A stretch of DNA of 64,000 bases from the NCBI RefSeq assembly GCF_002727065.1, contig NZ_PDVP01000021.1:1-64000 (forward strand). Reading direction: 5' to 3'. A program made the translations under genes and the position numbers. The stretch comes from Zhengella mangrovi (GTDB lineage Bacteria > Pseudomonadota > Alphaproteobacteria > Rhizobiales > Rhizobiaceae). Below, in pieces: positions 11,524-19,676 of this stretch; within the stretch, counting starts at the first letter, position 1, and the number at the start of each line of letters is the position of its first letter. Under the pieces are notes generated by a model that was given only the letters and a program-made list of their open reading frames with translations, was not told where the DNA came from and searched no databases.

Positions 11524-11793
11524 CAATGCCGGACGCGAAACCGGTACCCACATTCGCTGGCATTGCCTGTTTCTTTCCCGCAATGCCGGACGCGAAACCG
11601 GAGCCCACTTTCGCTGGCATTGCCTGTTTCTTTCCCGCAATGCCGGACGCGAAACCGGTGCCCACTTTCGCTGGCATTGCTCCTTGCCTGCCGCAATGCC
11701 GGACGCGAAACCGGTGCCCACTTTCGCTGGCATTGCTCTTTGCCTGCCGCAATGCCGGACGCGAAACCGGAGCCCACTTTCGCTGGCATTGCT
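11524..11793. repeat. Five-copy RIME-like hairpin array (56-57 bp period)
   Basis: Copies start at 11524, 11581, 11638, 11694 and 11750. Each has a 43-bp core beginning CAATGCCGGACGCGAAACCGG and ending TTTCGCTGGCATTG, which folds into a hairpin (CAATGCC/GGCATTG and GCGAAA/TTTCGC pairs). Spacers fall in two classes: CTGTTTCTTTCCCG twice, then TCCTTGCCTGCCG and TCTTTGCCTGCCG. The array ends exactly at the stop codon of the sugar dehydrogenase gene and precedes the DUF1499 gene. Confidence 0.95.
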
Positions 11794-12927
11794 TTAGCGC
11801 GAAACACGGATGATCCGGCCCGGATCATCGTCGGTGATCAGCCAGATCGCACCGTCTTCGGCGACCTCGATGTCGCGGATGCGCCCGAACGCATCCTGGA
11901 ACAGGCGCTCTTCCCGGCCGATGGCGCCGCCGGCGTCGCGGTCGAGACGGGCGACGAGCTGGTCTTTCAGCGCGCCGACCAGGAAATCGCCCTGCCATTC
12001 GGTGAACATCGGTCCATCGTAAACGGTCATGCCCGACGGAGCGATCGAGGGATCCCAGTACCATTCGGGCTGTTCATAGCCGGCAGCCTCGGTGCCGACG
12101 CCGATCTTCTGGCCGGAGTAGTGGCGGCCGTAGGAGATGACGGGCCAGCCGTAGTTCCTGCCCGGCTCCGGGCGGTTCACCTCGTCGCCGCCGCGCGCCC
12201 CGTGCTCGACGGTCCAGAGCGCGCCGGTCACGGGGTCCCAAGTCGCCCCTTGCGGGTTGCGATGCCCCTTGGACCAGAGCTCGGGCCGGGCGCCCTGCGT
12301 CGAGACCCAGGGATTGCCGGATGGAACCGAACCGTCCGGGTTGATGCGGAGCACGGCGCCGGCATGGTCTGACAGATCCTGCGCGCGGTTGCCGTCGCCT
12401 CTGTCGCCGATGGTGAAGAAAAGCGTTCCGTCGGGTGCGGGCACGATGCGCGAGCCGAAATGGTGGCTGGTGGAGGTCTTTTTCGCCATGGAGAAGATGA
12501 CCGTCGCATCTTCCAGCCTTGGTGCGCCTGCCTCGCGCACCAGGCGGGCGCGGGCAATGGCCGTGCCCTGGCCGCCGCGGCCGGGTTCGGAGAATGACAG
12601 GAAGATGGTGCCGGTATCGGCGAAGTCGTTGGCGAGCGCGACGTCCAGCAGGCCGCCCTGGCCCGATGCCGCCACGTCCGGCACGCCATCGACCGGCTCC
12701 GACAGGCGGCCGTCTTCAAACAGGCGCAGGTCGCCGTCGCGTTCGGTAACGAGCAGCGCGCCATCGGGCAGGAAGGCCATGCCCCAGGGATGGACAAGGC
12801 CGTCGGTCATCACGGTGGCGGTGACCGTGCCGATGGAGGTTTCGTGGCGGGTGGTCTGCGCCAGGGCCGTGGTGGCGTACAGGGCGGCGGTCAGGGCTGC
12901 CGCGAGCCAGGGGCTGATCTGTTTCAT
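11794..12927 (-). CDS. PQQ-dependent aldose sugar dehydrogenase family protein
   Basis: A 377-aa exported protein (signal peptide 1-23, cleavage ALA-QT) of the soluble glucose dehydrogenase / YliI beta-propeller family. Family motifs include VHPWGMAFLPDG, LLDVALAND, HFGSRI, GDRGDGNRAQ, GHRNPQGATWDP, EHGARGGDEVN and NYGWPVISYG. The family oxidises aldoses in the periplasm with PQQ as cofactor; PQQ synthesis genes are not in this window. The ATG at 12927 was chosen because the signal peptide begins there; an upstream in-frame ATG adds 14 unlike residues. The stop codon abuts the repeat array, so transcripts probably end within or beyond it. Confidence 0.92.
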   Translation of the reverse strand: MKQISPWLAAALTAALYATTALAQTTRHETSIGTVTATVMTDGLVHPWGMAFLPDGALLVTERDGDLRLFEDGRLSEPVDGVPDVAASGQGGLLDVALANDFADTGTIFLSFSEPGRGGQGTAIARARLVREAGAPRLEDATVIFSMAKKTSTSHHFGSRIVPAPDGTLFFTIGDRGDGNRAQDLSDHAGAVLRINPDGSVPSGNPWVSTQGARPELWSKGHRNPQGATWDPVTGALWTVEHGARGGDEVNRPEPGRNYGWPVISYGRHYSGQKIGVGTEAAGYEQPEWYWDPSIAPSGMTVYDGPMFTEWQGDFLVGALKDQLVARLDRDAGGAIGREERLFQDAFGRIRDIEVAEDGAIWLITDDDPGRIIRVSR

Positions 12928-13084
12928 CGGACAAGAATTAGACAAGGCCGATCGAGTGGCAAGCGGCAAGCGGGCGCTTCACGGCAAGGTGAATGGGCGG
13001 AGCGGATCAGCCTTTGCGGGATGTCGGCTGTCTTTGCACGTCCATCGGGTGTACCCTGATGGCGTTGGAGGCGGAGAATCAGGG

Positions 13085-13633
13085 ATGCAGGGGGTCAACG
13101 ACAATCCGCGTGAACAGGGCGACCGCGTGCGACGCGCCTTCGCCGTTTCGTTCGCGGCCCATCTCCTGGCTGCGCTGGCCGTTGCCCTGCTGTTCCTGGC
13201 GGGCTGGGCGGCGATGTGGCTGGCCGGGGCCGGGGCGACGCCGCTGGCACGGCTCGCGCTGGTCGGCGTTTTCGTGGTCGCGCCGGTGCTGGCCGCGCAC
13301 GGGCTGCTGGCAGCCCTGGCGCTGCGCGTGCAGGTGCTGCCCTACGCGTTGATCGTCGAACAGGGCGTGACGTCGCCGCGGCGCGATACGCTCAGCTACG
13401 GCGGCATCCGCGACATCTCGCGCCGGACGAGCCTGAACGGGCGGCTGACCGGAACGGCGAGCCTGGTGCTTGACCTCCACGACGGCGGGCGGCTGGTTCT
13501 TTCCGGCCTGAAGCATGCCGGGGAGGCCCGGCAGGTGATCCTCGAAGCCATGCGGAAAAGGCAGGCCGGCGGAGCGATCCGCCATGAACCGGCGGCGCCC
13601 GCAGAGAAACGGTTGACCGCTGGCGCGGCATGA
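13085..13633 (+). CDS. Membrane protein with PH-like (bPH2/DUF304-type) domain
   Basis: A 182-aa protein with two transmembrane helices (about residues 18-43 and 50-75), then a domain reading YALIVEQGVTSPRRDTLSYGGIRDISRRTS...G.ASLVLDLHDG. This pattern of two helices followed by a bacterial PH-like beta domain is characteristic of the YdbS/DUF304 type. Function is unknown. The C-terminus is Ala-rich and ends just before the greA leader. The start at 13085 is weakly supported (purine-rich AATCAGGG before it). Upstream is the divergent sugar dehydrogenase gene. Confidence 0.65.
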   Translation: MQGVNDNPREQGDRVRRAFAVSFAAHLLAALAVALLFLAGWAAMWLAGAGATPLARLALVGVFVVAPVLAAHGLLAALALRVQVLPYALIVEQGVTSPRRDTLSYGGIRDISRRTSLNGRLTGTASLVLDLHDGGRLVLSGLKHAGEARQVILEAMRKRQAGGAIRHEPAAPAEKRLTAGAA

Positions 13634-13643
13634 CATTTTTCGC

Positions 13644-13671
13644 GTGAAAATGCCCAATTCGATGCTATATT
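13644..13671 (+). promoter_or_regulatory. Candidate greA promoter
   Basis: A TATATT -10-like hexamer at 13666-13671 lies in an AT-rich patch, 16 bp downstream of GTGAAA, a weak -35. Transcription would start near 13678, just before the hairpin at 13688-13716. Based on hexamer similarity only. Confidence 0.35.
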
Positions 13672-13687
13672 CCGGCGCAGTGCATGA

Positions 13688-13726
13688 ACGGTTTGCCGGC
13701 TGATACCGGAGACCGTTTTTCTTTTT
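13688..13726 (+). terminator. Intrinsic terminator in the greA leader
   Basis: Stem ACGGT...CCGG / CCGG..ACCGT followed at once by TTTTTCTTTTTT, a strong Rho-independent terminator about 85 nt upstream of greA. It may end the upstream membrane-protein gene. It may also act on transcripts started just before it, leaving a short leader RNA. Confidence 0.75.
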
Positions 13727-13809
13727 TGCCCGCTCGAGAGGGGCGGGTGCATCCACAACAGGACACGACTGCGGGCCGGGTCCGGCCCGCGTGAAGCACA
13801 GGTGAGACC

Positions 13810-14283
13810 ATGAACAAGGTACCGATGACGCAACGTGGCTTCGAGGCGCTGAAGGAGGAGTTGCGCTGGCGCCAGCAGGAGGAGCGTCCCCGCATCATCG
13901 AGGCCATCGCCGAGGCCCGCGCCCATGGCGACCTGTCGGAGAACGCCGAGTACCATGCTGCCAAGGAAGCGCAGAGCCTGAACGAGGGCCGGATCGGCGA
14001 GCTGGAAGACTACGTGGCGCGCGCCGAGGTGATCGACGTGGCGAAGCTGACGGGCAGCTCGATCAAGTTCGGCGCCACGGTCCAGCTCGTCGACGAGGAC
14101 ACCGAGGACGAAAAGACCTACCAGATCGTCGGCGACCAGGAAGCCGACGTGAAGGAAGGGCGCATCTCCATCTCGTCGCCGATCGCGCGGGCGCTGATCG
14201 GCAAGGAAGCCGGCGATACCATCGAGGTCAACGCGCCGGGCGGTGCCCGTTCCTACGAGATCCTCGAAGTCCGATACGTCTGA
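13810..14283 (+). CDS. greA: Transcription elongation factor GreA
   Basis: GreA binds in the secondary channel of RNA polymerase and stimulates cleavage of backtracked RNA. The 157-aa protein matches the family length (E. coli 158). The N-terminal coiled coil has LKEELRWR and the tip motif [18 protein letters not shown], with the acidic Asp and Glu that hold Mg2+ in the active site. The C-terminal FKBP-like domain contains FGATV and [14 protein letters not shown]. The leader carries a strong intrinsic terminator. lpcC follows after 25 bp, so greA may be co-transcribed with the polysaccharide genes. Confidence 0.98.
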   Translation: MNKVPMTQRGFEALKEELRWRQQEERPRIIEAIAEARAHGDLSENAEYHAAKEAQSLNEGRIGELEDYVARAEVIDVAKLTGSSIKFGATVQLVDEDTEDEKTYQIVGDQEADVKEGRISISSPIARALIGKEAGDTIEVNAPGGARSYEILEVRYV

Positions 14284-14308
14284 GACGTCCCGCGGGACGG
14301 CCGGTGTC

Positions 14309-15367
14309 ATGAAGATCAGCGACGTTGAGGTGATCGCGCCGCATTTCAAGCGGCGCCTTTCCGGCGTGACGTCGACGGTGGTGCAACTCGTGCCGGAGCA
14401 GGTCCGCACGGGCCTGGCCATCGTCACGCTCGGCCCCGGCCTGCCGGACGACATGCCGCGCATGGCATGGTGGCAGGTGCCGGCGCTCTGGCGCCGTCCG
14501 GCGCGGCGAAGCGTACGCATCTGGCACGCGCGCCGCAACGTGGAGATGATCGCCGGCGTGCTGCTGCGCGACATCCTGCGCATGCCGCTGAAACTGCTCT
14601 TCACATCGGCGGCGCAACGCCATCACAAGCCCTTCACCAAGTGGCTGATCCGGCGCATGGACGCGGTGGTCGCCACGAGCGGGCGCTCCGGTTCCTACCT
14701 GGAGGTGCCGCACACGGTGAACATGCACGGCATCGACCTGGAGCGGTTCCATCCGCCGGCCGGGCCGGAGGACGATTTTTCCGCCACCGGCCTGCCCGGT
14801 CGCTACGCGGTGGGCTGTTTCGGCCGGGTGCGCGCGCAGAAGGGGACCGACCTCTTCGTCGAGGCGATGATCGCGCTGCTTCCGGGCCGCCCGGACTGGA
14901 CGGCGGTGATCACCGGCCGGGTGACCCCGGAGCATCGCGCCTTTGCCGATGGCCTGCAGGCCAGGATCGACGCGGCGGGCCTTGGCGAGCGGATCCGCTT
15001 CCTCGGCGAAGTCGACGACATCCGCGCCTGGTACCGCCGGGTCAGCCTCTACGTCGCGCCGTCGCGCAACGAGGGCTTCGGCCTGACGCCGCTGGAGGCG
15101 ATGGCGTCCCGGACGGCGGTGGTGGCCAGCGATGCCGGCGCCTATGCCGAGATGATCGTCGAGGGCGAGACCGGGTCGGTCGTGCCGGCCGGCGACGGGG
15201 AGGCGCTGCGCGACGCCATCCGGCCATACCTCGACGATCCGGCCATGGCGGCGGCCCACGGCGCGGCGGCGCTGGCGCATGTGCGGGCGCATTTCGCGCT
15301 GGCCCGCGAGGCGGCGGGTCTCCAGGCGGTCTACGAGCGGCTGTGGGCCGGGCAGGCGGCGCCATGA
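14309..15367 (+). CDS. lpcC: Core-LPS mannosyltransferase LpcC (GT4)
   Basis: A 352-aa GT4/GT-B glycosyltransferase very similar in pattern to rhizobial LpcC, which adds mannose to Kdo in the lipopolysaccharide core. Characteristic blocks are IAPHFKRRLSGVTST, IVTLGPGLP, WHARRNVEM, FTSAAQR, VGCFGRVRAQKGTDLFV and the donor-binding APSRNEGFGLTPLEAMAS. The enzyme acts at the cytoplasmic face of the inner membrane. It follows greA and overlaps the next gene by 4 bp (ATGA), heading a run of tightly packed polysaccharide genes. The start at MKISDVEV matches the expected family N-terminus. Confidence 0.92.
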   Translation: MKISDVEVIAPHFKRRLSGVTSTVVQLVPEQVRTGLAIVTLGPGLPDDMPRMAWWQVPALWRRPARRSVRIWHARRNVEMIAGVLLRDILRMPLKLLFTSAAQRHHKPFTKWLIRRMDAVVATSGRSGSYLEVPHTVNMHGIDLERFHPPAGPEDDFSATGLPGRYAVGCFGRVRAQKGTDLFVEAMIALLPGRPDWTAVITGRVTPEHRAFADGLQARIDAAGLGERIRFLGEVDDIRAWYRRVSLYVAPSRNEGFGLTPLEAMASRTAVVASDAGAYAEMIVEGETGSVVPAGDGEALRDAIRPYLDDPAMAAAHGAAALAHVRAHFALAREAAGLQAVYERLWAGQAAP

Positions 15368-16221
15368 CGCCGGCCGGCGCAGCGCGGACGACCATCGTCA
15401 CCGTGGCCTACAAAAGCGCGGCGGTGCTGCCGGCGATGCTGTCCTCCATTCCGGCGGGCGTGCCGGTGGTGGTGGTCGACAATGCCAGCGCCGATGACAG
15501 CGGGCGGATCGCGCGCGAGGCCGGCGCGACCGTGGTCCGGCTGGACAGGAACGAGGGCTTCGGACGCGGTTGCAATGCCGGCGCGGCGGTGGCGGAAACG
15601 GAGTTCCTGTTCTTTCTCAATCCCGACGCTGCGCTCGAGCCCGGCGCCCTGGACGCACTGGAAGCGGCCGCCGATGCGGCGCCCGGCGCCTGCGCCTTCA
15701 ATCCGAGGATCACGGTGCCGAGCGGGTCGTCGGAGTTCAAGCGGCGCTCGGTGCTGCTGCCGCCGGACCGATGGATGGAGCGCGGCGTGCCGGAGGGCGA
15801 TGCCGACGTGCCGGTGCTGTCGGGCGCGGCGCTGTTCTGCCGCCGGTCCGCCTTCGAGGCGGTCGGCGGTTTCGATCCGGCGATTTTCCTCTACCATGAG
15901 GACGACGACCTGTCGCTGCGGCTGGCGCGCGACTGCGGGCGGCTGCGCTTCGTCGCCGGGGCGCACGTGCGCCACCAGGCCGGGCATTCGGCGGGCCGAA
16001 ACGCGGCGGTGTCGCGGTTCAAGGGCTATCACATGGCGCGCTCGCGGGTGTATGCCCAGGGCCGGCACGGGGTCGGCAAGCCCTGGCTGATCAGCCTCGC
16101 CGGGGCGGTCGGCGGGCTGCTGGCGCCGCACAACCTGCTTTCGGCGCGGCGGCGCGCCAAGCATATTGGTCAGGTTGCCGGCATCTGGTCGGCGCGCAAG
16201 GATGGCGGTGCATTCCGATGA
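15364..16221 (+). CDS. Family 2 glycosyltransferase
   Basis: A 285-aa GT-A enzyme of the rhamnosyltransferase-like GT2 branch. It shows the nucleotide-binding start TIVTVAYKSA, VVVDNASADDS, RNEGFGRGCNAG, the DxD-like FLNPDA, and the acceptor-side FLYHEDDDLSLR. The sugar donor is not predictable, though proteins of this shape often add deoxyhexoses to surface glycans. Start and stop codons overlap both neighbours by 4 bp (ATGA), indicating translational coupling with lpcC and the FkbM methyltransferase. Confidence 0.9.
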   Translation: MTPAGAARTTIVTVAYKSAAVLPAMLSSIPAGVPVVVVDNASADDSGRIAREAGATVVRLDRNEGFGRGCNAGAAVAETEFLFFLNPDAALEPGALDALEAAADAAPGACAFNPRITVPSGSSEFKRRSVLLPPDRWMERGVPEGDADVPVLSGAALFCRRSAFEAVGGFDPAIFLYHEDDDLSLRLARDCGRLRFVAGAHVRHQAGHSAGRNAAVSRFKGYHMARSRVYAQGRHGVGKPWLISLAGAVGGLLAPHNLLSARRRAKHIGQVAGIWSARKDGGAFR

Positions 16222-16979
16222 AACGAAACGCCTTTCGCGACTTCTTCCGGACCCGGCGGGTCCGCCGCCACGTCGCCCGCCATGGCGACCGCTACGATTA
16301 CCATGGCATCCAGGTCACCGTGCCGGCGTCGGCGGGCATCGGGGCGGCGAGCGCGCTTCTGCGCGGCAAGTACGAGCGCGCCGAAGCGGCGATGATCGCC
16401 CGCCACCTGCCGGCCGGGCGCCCGGTGATCGAACTCGGCGGCTCGCTGGGCGTCGTCTCGGCGCTGATCCGCTCGCGGCTGGATCCGGGCATGCGCCACG
16501 TCGTCGTCGAGGCCAACCCGGACATCCTCGACATATGCGGATCGAACGCGCGCCGCGGTGCCGGGACCGACGAGACCGAGCTGGTGCATGCGGCCTATTT
16601 CCCGGGCGGCGGCGAGGCGACGCTGCTGCTCGGCGCGGAGGTTCACGCCAACGCGCTGGACGACGGAAGCGGCGCCGGGCGGCGGGTGAGCGTGCCGGCG
16701 GTCTCGCTGGACAGCCTCTGGTCGCGCATCGGCCGGACCGAGGGGTTCACGCTGGTCAGCGACATCGAGGGCGGCGAGACGGCGCTGTTCCTGCAGGAGC
16801 CGGCCATGCTCGACCATGTCGGCCTGGTGATCGCCGAGATGCACCCGGATGCCTATCGCGGGCAGGGAACGTCGGAAGCGGCGCTGCTGGCCGTGGCACG
16901 GGCGCATGGCCTGGTCGAGATCGACCGCATGGATGACACGGTGGTGCTGGCGAGGAGCGCGGATGCTGCTCTCGCTTGA
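16218..16979 (+). CDS. FkbM-family methyltransferase
   Basis: A 253-aa SAM-dependent methyltransferase. The SAM-binding motif is VIELGGSLGVVSAL near residues 70-83, the acidic post-motif is VVVEANPD, and the FkbM DIEGGE motif (SDIEGGETALF) follows at about residues 180-190. FkbM enzymes O-methylate sugars or polyketides; here the context implies glycan methylation. The start overlaps the GT2 stop by 4 bp, and its 3' end overlaps the sulfotransferase by 17 bp. A second, separate FkbM gene lies on the opposite strand at 17613-18551. Confidence 0.88.
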   Translation: MKRNAFRDFFRTRRVRRHVARHGDRYDYHGIQVTVPASAGIGAASALLRGKYERAEAAMIARHLPAGRPVIELGGSLGVVSALIRSRLDPGMRHVVVEANPDILDICGSNARRGAGTDETELVHAAYFPGGGEATLLLGAEVHANALDDGSGAGRRVSVPAVSLDSLWSRIGRTEGFTLVSDIEGGETALFLQEPAMLDHVGLVIAEMHPDAYRGQGTSEAALLAVARAHGLVEIDRMDDTVVLARSADAALA

Positions 16980-17601
16980 GAAGTCGTTCCTGTTCATCCA
17001 CATTCCGAAGACGGCGGGCAGTTCCATCCGGCGCGTGCTGGAGCCCCATTGCCTGAAGCCGGAGAAGACCCAGTTGCGCCGCCTGCTCTCGCACCTGCCG
17101 GTACCGGAAGACCCGGAGAAGGCGTGGCTGCGCACCCATGACACGGCGCTGTGGGCGCGGATGAAGCTGCCGCGCGACGTGTTCGAGCGCAGCCTCAAGT
17201 TCGCCGTCGTGCGCAATCCCTACGACTACGCGGTGTCCTACTTCGAATTCCAGCGCAGCAACCCGGCCAGCACGCGCTACGAGAAGGCGCAGGGCGAGGA
17301 TTTTCCGGCCTTCCTCAGGCGCATGGAACGAAAGAACCGGATCAAGGGCATTCGCCAGGCGGCCTGGGTGACGGACCGGTCCGGGCGCATCATCGTCGAC
17401 CGGATCCTGCATTTCGAGCGGCTGGACGAGGAATTCCCGGCGCTGCTGGAGGAACTCGGCATCGAGGCGCCGTCGGCGCTGCCGCATGTCAACACGACGG
17501 AGCGCAAGGACTTCCGCGCCTATTACGACGACGAGACGCGGCGCATGGCGACCGAGCTGTTCCTGCGCGACCTGACGCTGTTCGGCTACGATCCGCTCTA
17601 G
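16963..17601 (+). CDS. Sulfotransferase family protein
   Basis: A 212-aa protein with both PAPS-binding signatures of the sulfotransferase family 2 fold: the 5'-phosphosulfate loop HIPKTAGSS (residues 14-22) and the 3'-phosphate region VVRNPYDYAVSYF. The C-terminal half has IDRILHFERLDEEF as in carbohydrate sulfotransferases. It probably sulfates a sugar in the glycan built by this cluster; PAPS synthesis genes are not in view. A GAGGAG site at 16952-16957, inside the upstream gene, sets the start; the genes overlap by 17 bp. Confidence 0.88.
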   Translation: MLLSLEKSFLFIHIPKTAGSSIRRVLEPHCLKPEKTQLRRLLSHLPVPEDPEKAWLRTHDTALWARMKLPRDVFERSLKFAVVRNPYDYAVSYFEFQRSNPASTRYEKAQGEDFPAFLRRMERKNRIKGIRQAAWVTDRSGRIIVDRILHFERLDEEFPALLEELGIEAPSALPHVNTTERKDFRAYYDDETRRMATELFLRDLTLFGYDPL

Positions 17602-17612
17602 GGCGGACGCGA

Positions 17613-18551
17613 TCAGGCCCTTGTCTTCAGCCGGTAGAGGGAGTTCTGCCGGGTGCGGCCGGCGAGTTCATAGCCGCAGCGGGCGAAGGCGGCGGCACAG
17701 CCCGGGTAGTCCTCGCCGTTGCCGGCCGTCTCGATGACGATGCGCGAGGGCCAACGGCTTTCCGGCTCGGTGTCGAAGAAGGGAACGAGCGCCTTGTCCT
17801 CGTGACCCTCGATGTCGATCTTCAGGCCATGGATGCGCTCGACGCCGGCTTCATCGAGGATGGATGCCAGGCGGCGGACCGGAATGCCGCCCGCGTCGTC
17901 CTCCTGGATGGAGACGATGGCGATGTCGTCGTTGCGGCGCCGCAGCCGCGCCCGGGTCTCGTGGTCGCTCACGCCCTCGGCGAAGACCTGCACGTTGGCG
18001 AGGCCCGACGCTCTGGCATTGAAGGCGAGCTGGCGGCAGACCTGCGTGTTCGCATCGATGGCCACGACCTTGCCCCCGGCGCCGGCGCGGCGCGCCATGG
18101 GCAGGCTGTAGAGGCCGATGTTGGAGCCGATGTCGACGAAACTGTCGCCGCCGGAGGCGCCCTCGAGAAGGAAGTCGATGTCGCGGCTGTTGTAGGCCGG
18201 GTGCAGCAGGATGCCGTATTCGATCAGGTTGTCCTGGCCGTGCAGGCGGAAGGCGCAATCGCGAAAGGCGATATCGACCGGGTTTTTCGCACCACCCTGG
18301 ATCAGCCGGAACATGGTGCGGCGGAACGTGCCGCGATGCAGGAAGCTGCCGCGCGCCGCGGCGATGAGGGCACGCTGCCAGGCGTTGGGCGCGAAGGTCC
18401 CGAAGGGGGCGGTCGCGATCCCGCCGACGCCGTCATCGGCCTCGTAGTCGGTCCAGGTCAAGGTGGTTCCTAAACAAGCTATTTCTAACTTGTCCGGTGA
18501 CTGACGCCATCGCCGGGATTTGTCAACGGCTGGCGCCGTCCAGGCCTTCAT
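17613..18551 (-). CDS. FkbM-family methyltransferase (opposite strand)
   Basis: This product has SAM-binding FVDIGSNIGLYSLP, VAIDANTQ and the FkbM motif KIDIEGHEDKAL. The start is uncertain. ATG at 18551 gives 312 aa. A TTG at 18461, preceded by a GGA-rich site 6-7 nt away, gives 282 aa and a more usual N-terminus (MTWTDYEADDGVGG). The sequence between these starts is AT-rich and might be promoter DNA. It is convergent with the sulfotransferase gene, with only 11 bp between stops. It probably methylates a sugar in the same surface glycan. Confidence 0.85.
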   Translation of the reverse strand: MKAWTAPAVDKSRRWRQSPDKLEIACLGTTLTWTDYEADDGVGGIATAPFGTFAPNAWQRALIAAARGSFLHRGTFRRTMFRLIQGGAKNPVDIAFRDCAFRLHGQDNLIEYGILLHPAYNSRDIDFLLEGASGGDSFVDIGSNIGLYSLPMARRAGAGGKVVAIDANTQVCRQLAFNARASGLANVQVFAEGVSDHETRARLRRRNDDIAIVSIQEDDAGGIPVRRLASILDEAGVERIHGLKIDIEGHEDKALVPFFDTEPESRWPSRIVIETAGNGEDYPGCAAAFARCGYELAGRTRQNSLYRLKTRA

Positions 18552-18821
18552 TGAATCGCCCGGTTGCGCCGTCGCCCTGCCGGTCTGTGACAGCCGGGGC
18601 GAAGCCGGTCCCCGTCGTCGCCGCAACGGTAACGCGCCGCAACCCGGCACGAGGGACAGGACGGGATGCGCTGCCGCGGCAGGCGTCTTCCGTCCGGGCG
18701 GCAGATCATTTTGTGGTTTGCGCATATAAGAAGAGCAAAAAATACTTATGCTATATTTGATTTTGAAATCATTAATATTGTGATAACGCAGATCAGCGTT
18801 CTTTTTTTGATGTGAATCGTC
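18552..18821. other. AT-rich divergent promoter region in the polysaccharide cluster
   Basis: This 270-bp gap separates the minus-strand FkbM gene from the plus-strand GT25 gene. From about 18710 into the first codons of GT25 (to 18860) base composition shifts sharply to A+T. It must contain the GT25 promoter. The sharp change might mark a recombination joint or an H-NS-type silenced promoter; no IS end is visible. Confidence 0.5.
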
Positions 18822-19676
18822 GTGTATATAAATATATTAGAGAAATATAATAATATATCCGCGCTGGTGATCAATCTTGCTGGCGCGCCGGAGCGGATGG
18901 ACTTCCAGCAGCGGCAGCTTTCCCGCCTTGGCCTTGCCCTGCAACGGCTGGAGGCGAGCACGCCAGGCGATATCGATCCGCCCCGCGACGACCGCTACTG
19001 GCGAAGCTGGGAACGGCCGCTGAGCGACACGGAGAAGGCGTGCTTCCACAGCCACCGGCGCGCCTGGGCCATGATCGCGGCCGGGCGGGTGCCGGTCCTG
19101 GTGCTGGAGGACGACGCCATCCTGTCGCGGACAGTGCCGGAGGTGCTCGCCGGTCTTGCCGGTCTCGAGGCCGTCGACCTGGTGGTGCTGGAGGCCCGGG
19201 GGCGGCGCAAGCTGGTTGGCCGGACCGTCCGGGCGCGGTTTGGCGGCTGGAGCCTGACGGACCTGTTCCAGGACCGCTGCGGCGCGGCAGCCTACGTGCT
19301 CTGGCCGTCCGCTGCGGCGCGGCTCGTGGAAGCGGCCCGCCGGCGCTGCGGCCTGGCCGACGCGTTCCTGTGGAGCGTTCCCGGGCTAGCTGCCTGCCAG
19401 GTGGAGCCCGCGCCTGCCTTCCAGGCGGACATGGCCGGCCGCTACGGCGTCCCGTCGCCCCTCGAGGTCCGGACCTCGATCAGCAATGGCAGCAGCCGGA
19501 GCCTGGCGGAGAAGGCGGGTCCGGCGAGCTGGCCCTACCTGCTGCGGCGCGGTTTCGCGCAGGCGTCCTACCTGGGACGCCGGTTGCGCCATGCCGGCGA
19601 CGGCGAGTGGCGGCACATCGCGGTTGCCGCCCGCGATTTCGATCCCGTTTCCACCAGTTGCAAGGCCGGCCCATGA
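18822..19676 (+). CDS. Family 25 glycosyltransferase (LPS biosynthesis)
   Basis: A 284-aa protein with the GT25 pattern: SALVINLAGAPERMDFQQRQL at the N-terminus, the conserved CFHSHRRAW block and the acidic VLEDDAIL motif, then FGGWSLTDLFQDRCGAAAYVL. GT25 enzymes in Gram-negatives are typically galactosyl- or glucosyltransferases of lipooligosaccharide. The first dozen codons are AT-rich and unlike the rest, so the true N-terminus could lie slightly downstream. Its stop overlaps the GT17 start by 4 bp. Confidence 0.85.
   Translation: MYINILEKYNNISALVINLAGAPERMDFQQRQLSRLGLALQRLEASTPGDIDPPRDDRYWRSWERPLSDTEKACFHSHRRAWAMIAAGRVPVLVLEDDAILSRTVPEVLAGLAGLEAVDLVVLEARGRRKLVGRTVRARFGGWSLTDLFQDRCGAAAYVLWPSAAARLVEAARRRCGLADAFLWSVPGLAACQVEPAPAFQADMAGRYGVPSPLEVRTSISNGSSRSLAEKAGPASWPYLLRRGFAQASYLGRRLRHAGDGEWRHIAVAARDFDPVSTSCKAGP

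Noticed and set aside
11524-11793. CRISPR-like array of repeats and short spacers
   Set aside because: Spacers are only 13-14 bp and nearly identical to each other, cores are imperfect hairpins of a dispersed family, and no cas genes are present. The same applies to 42383-42592.
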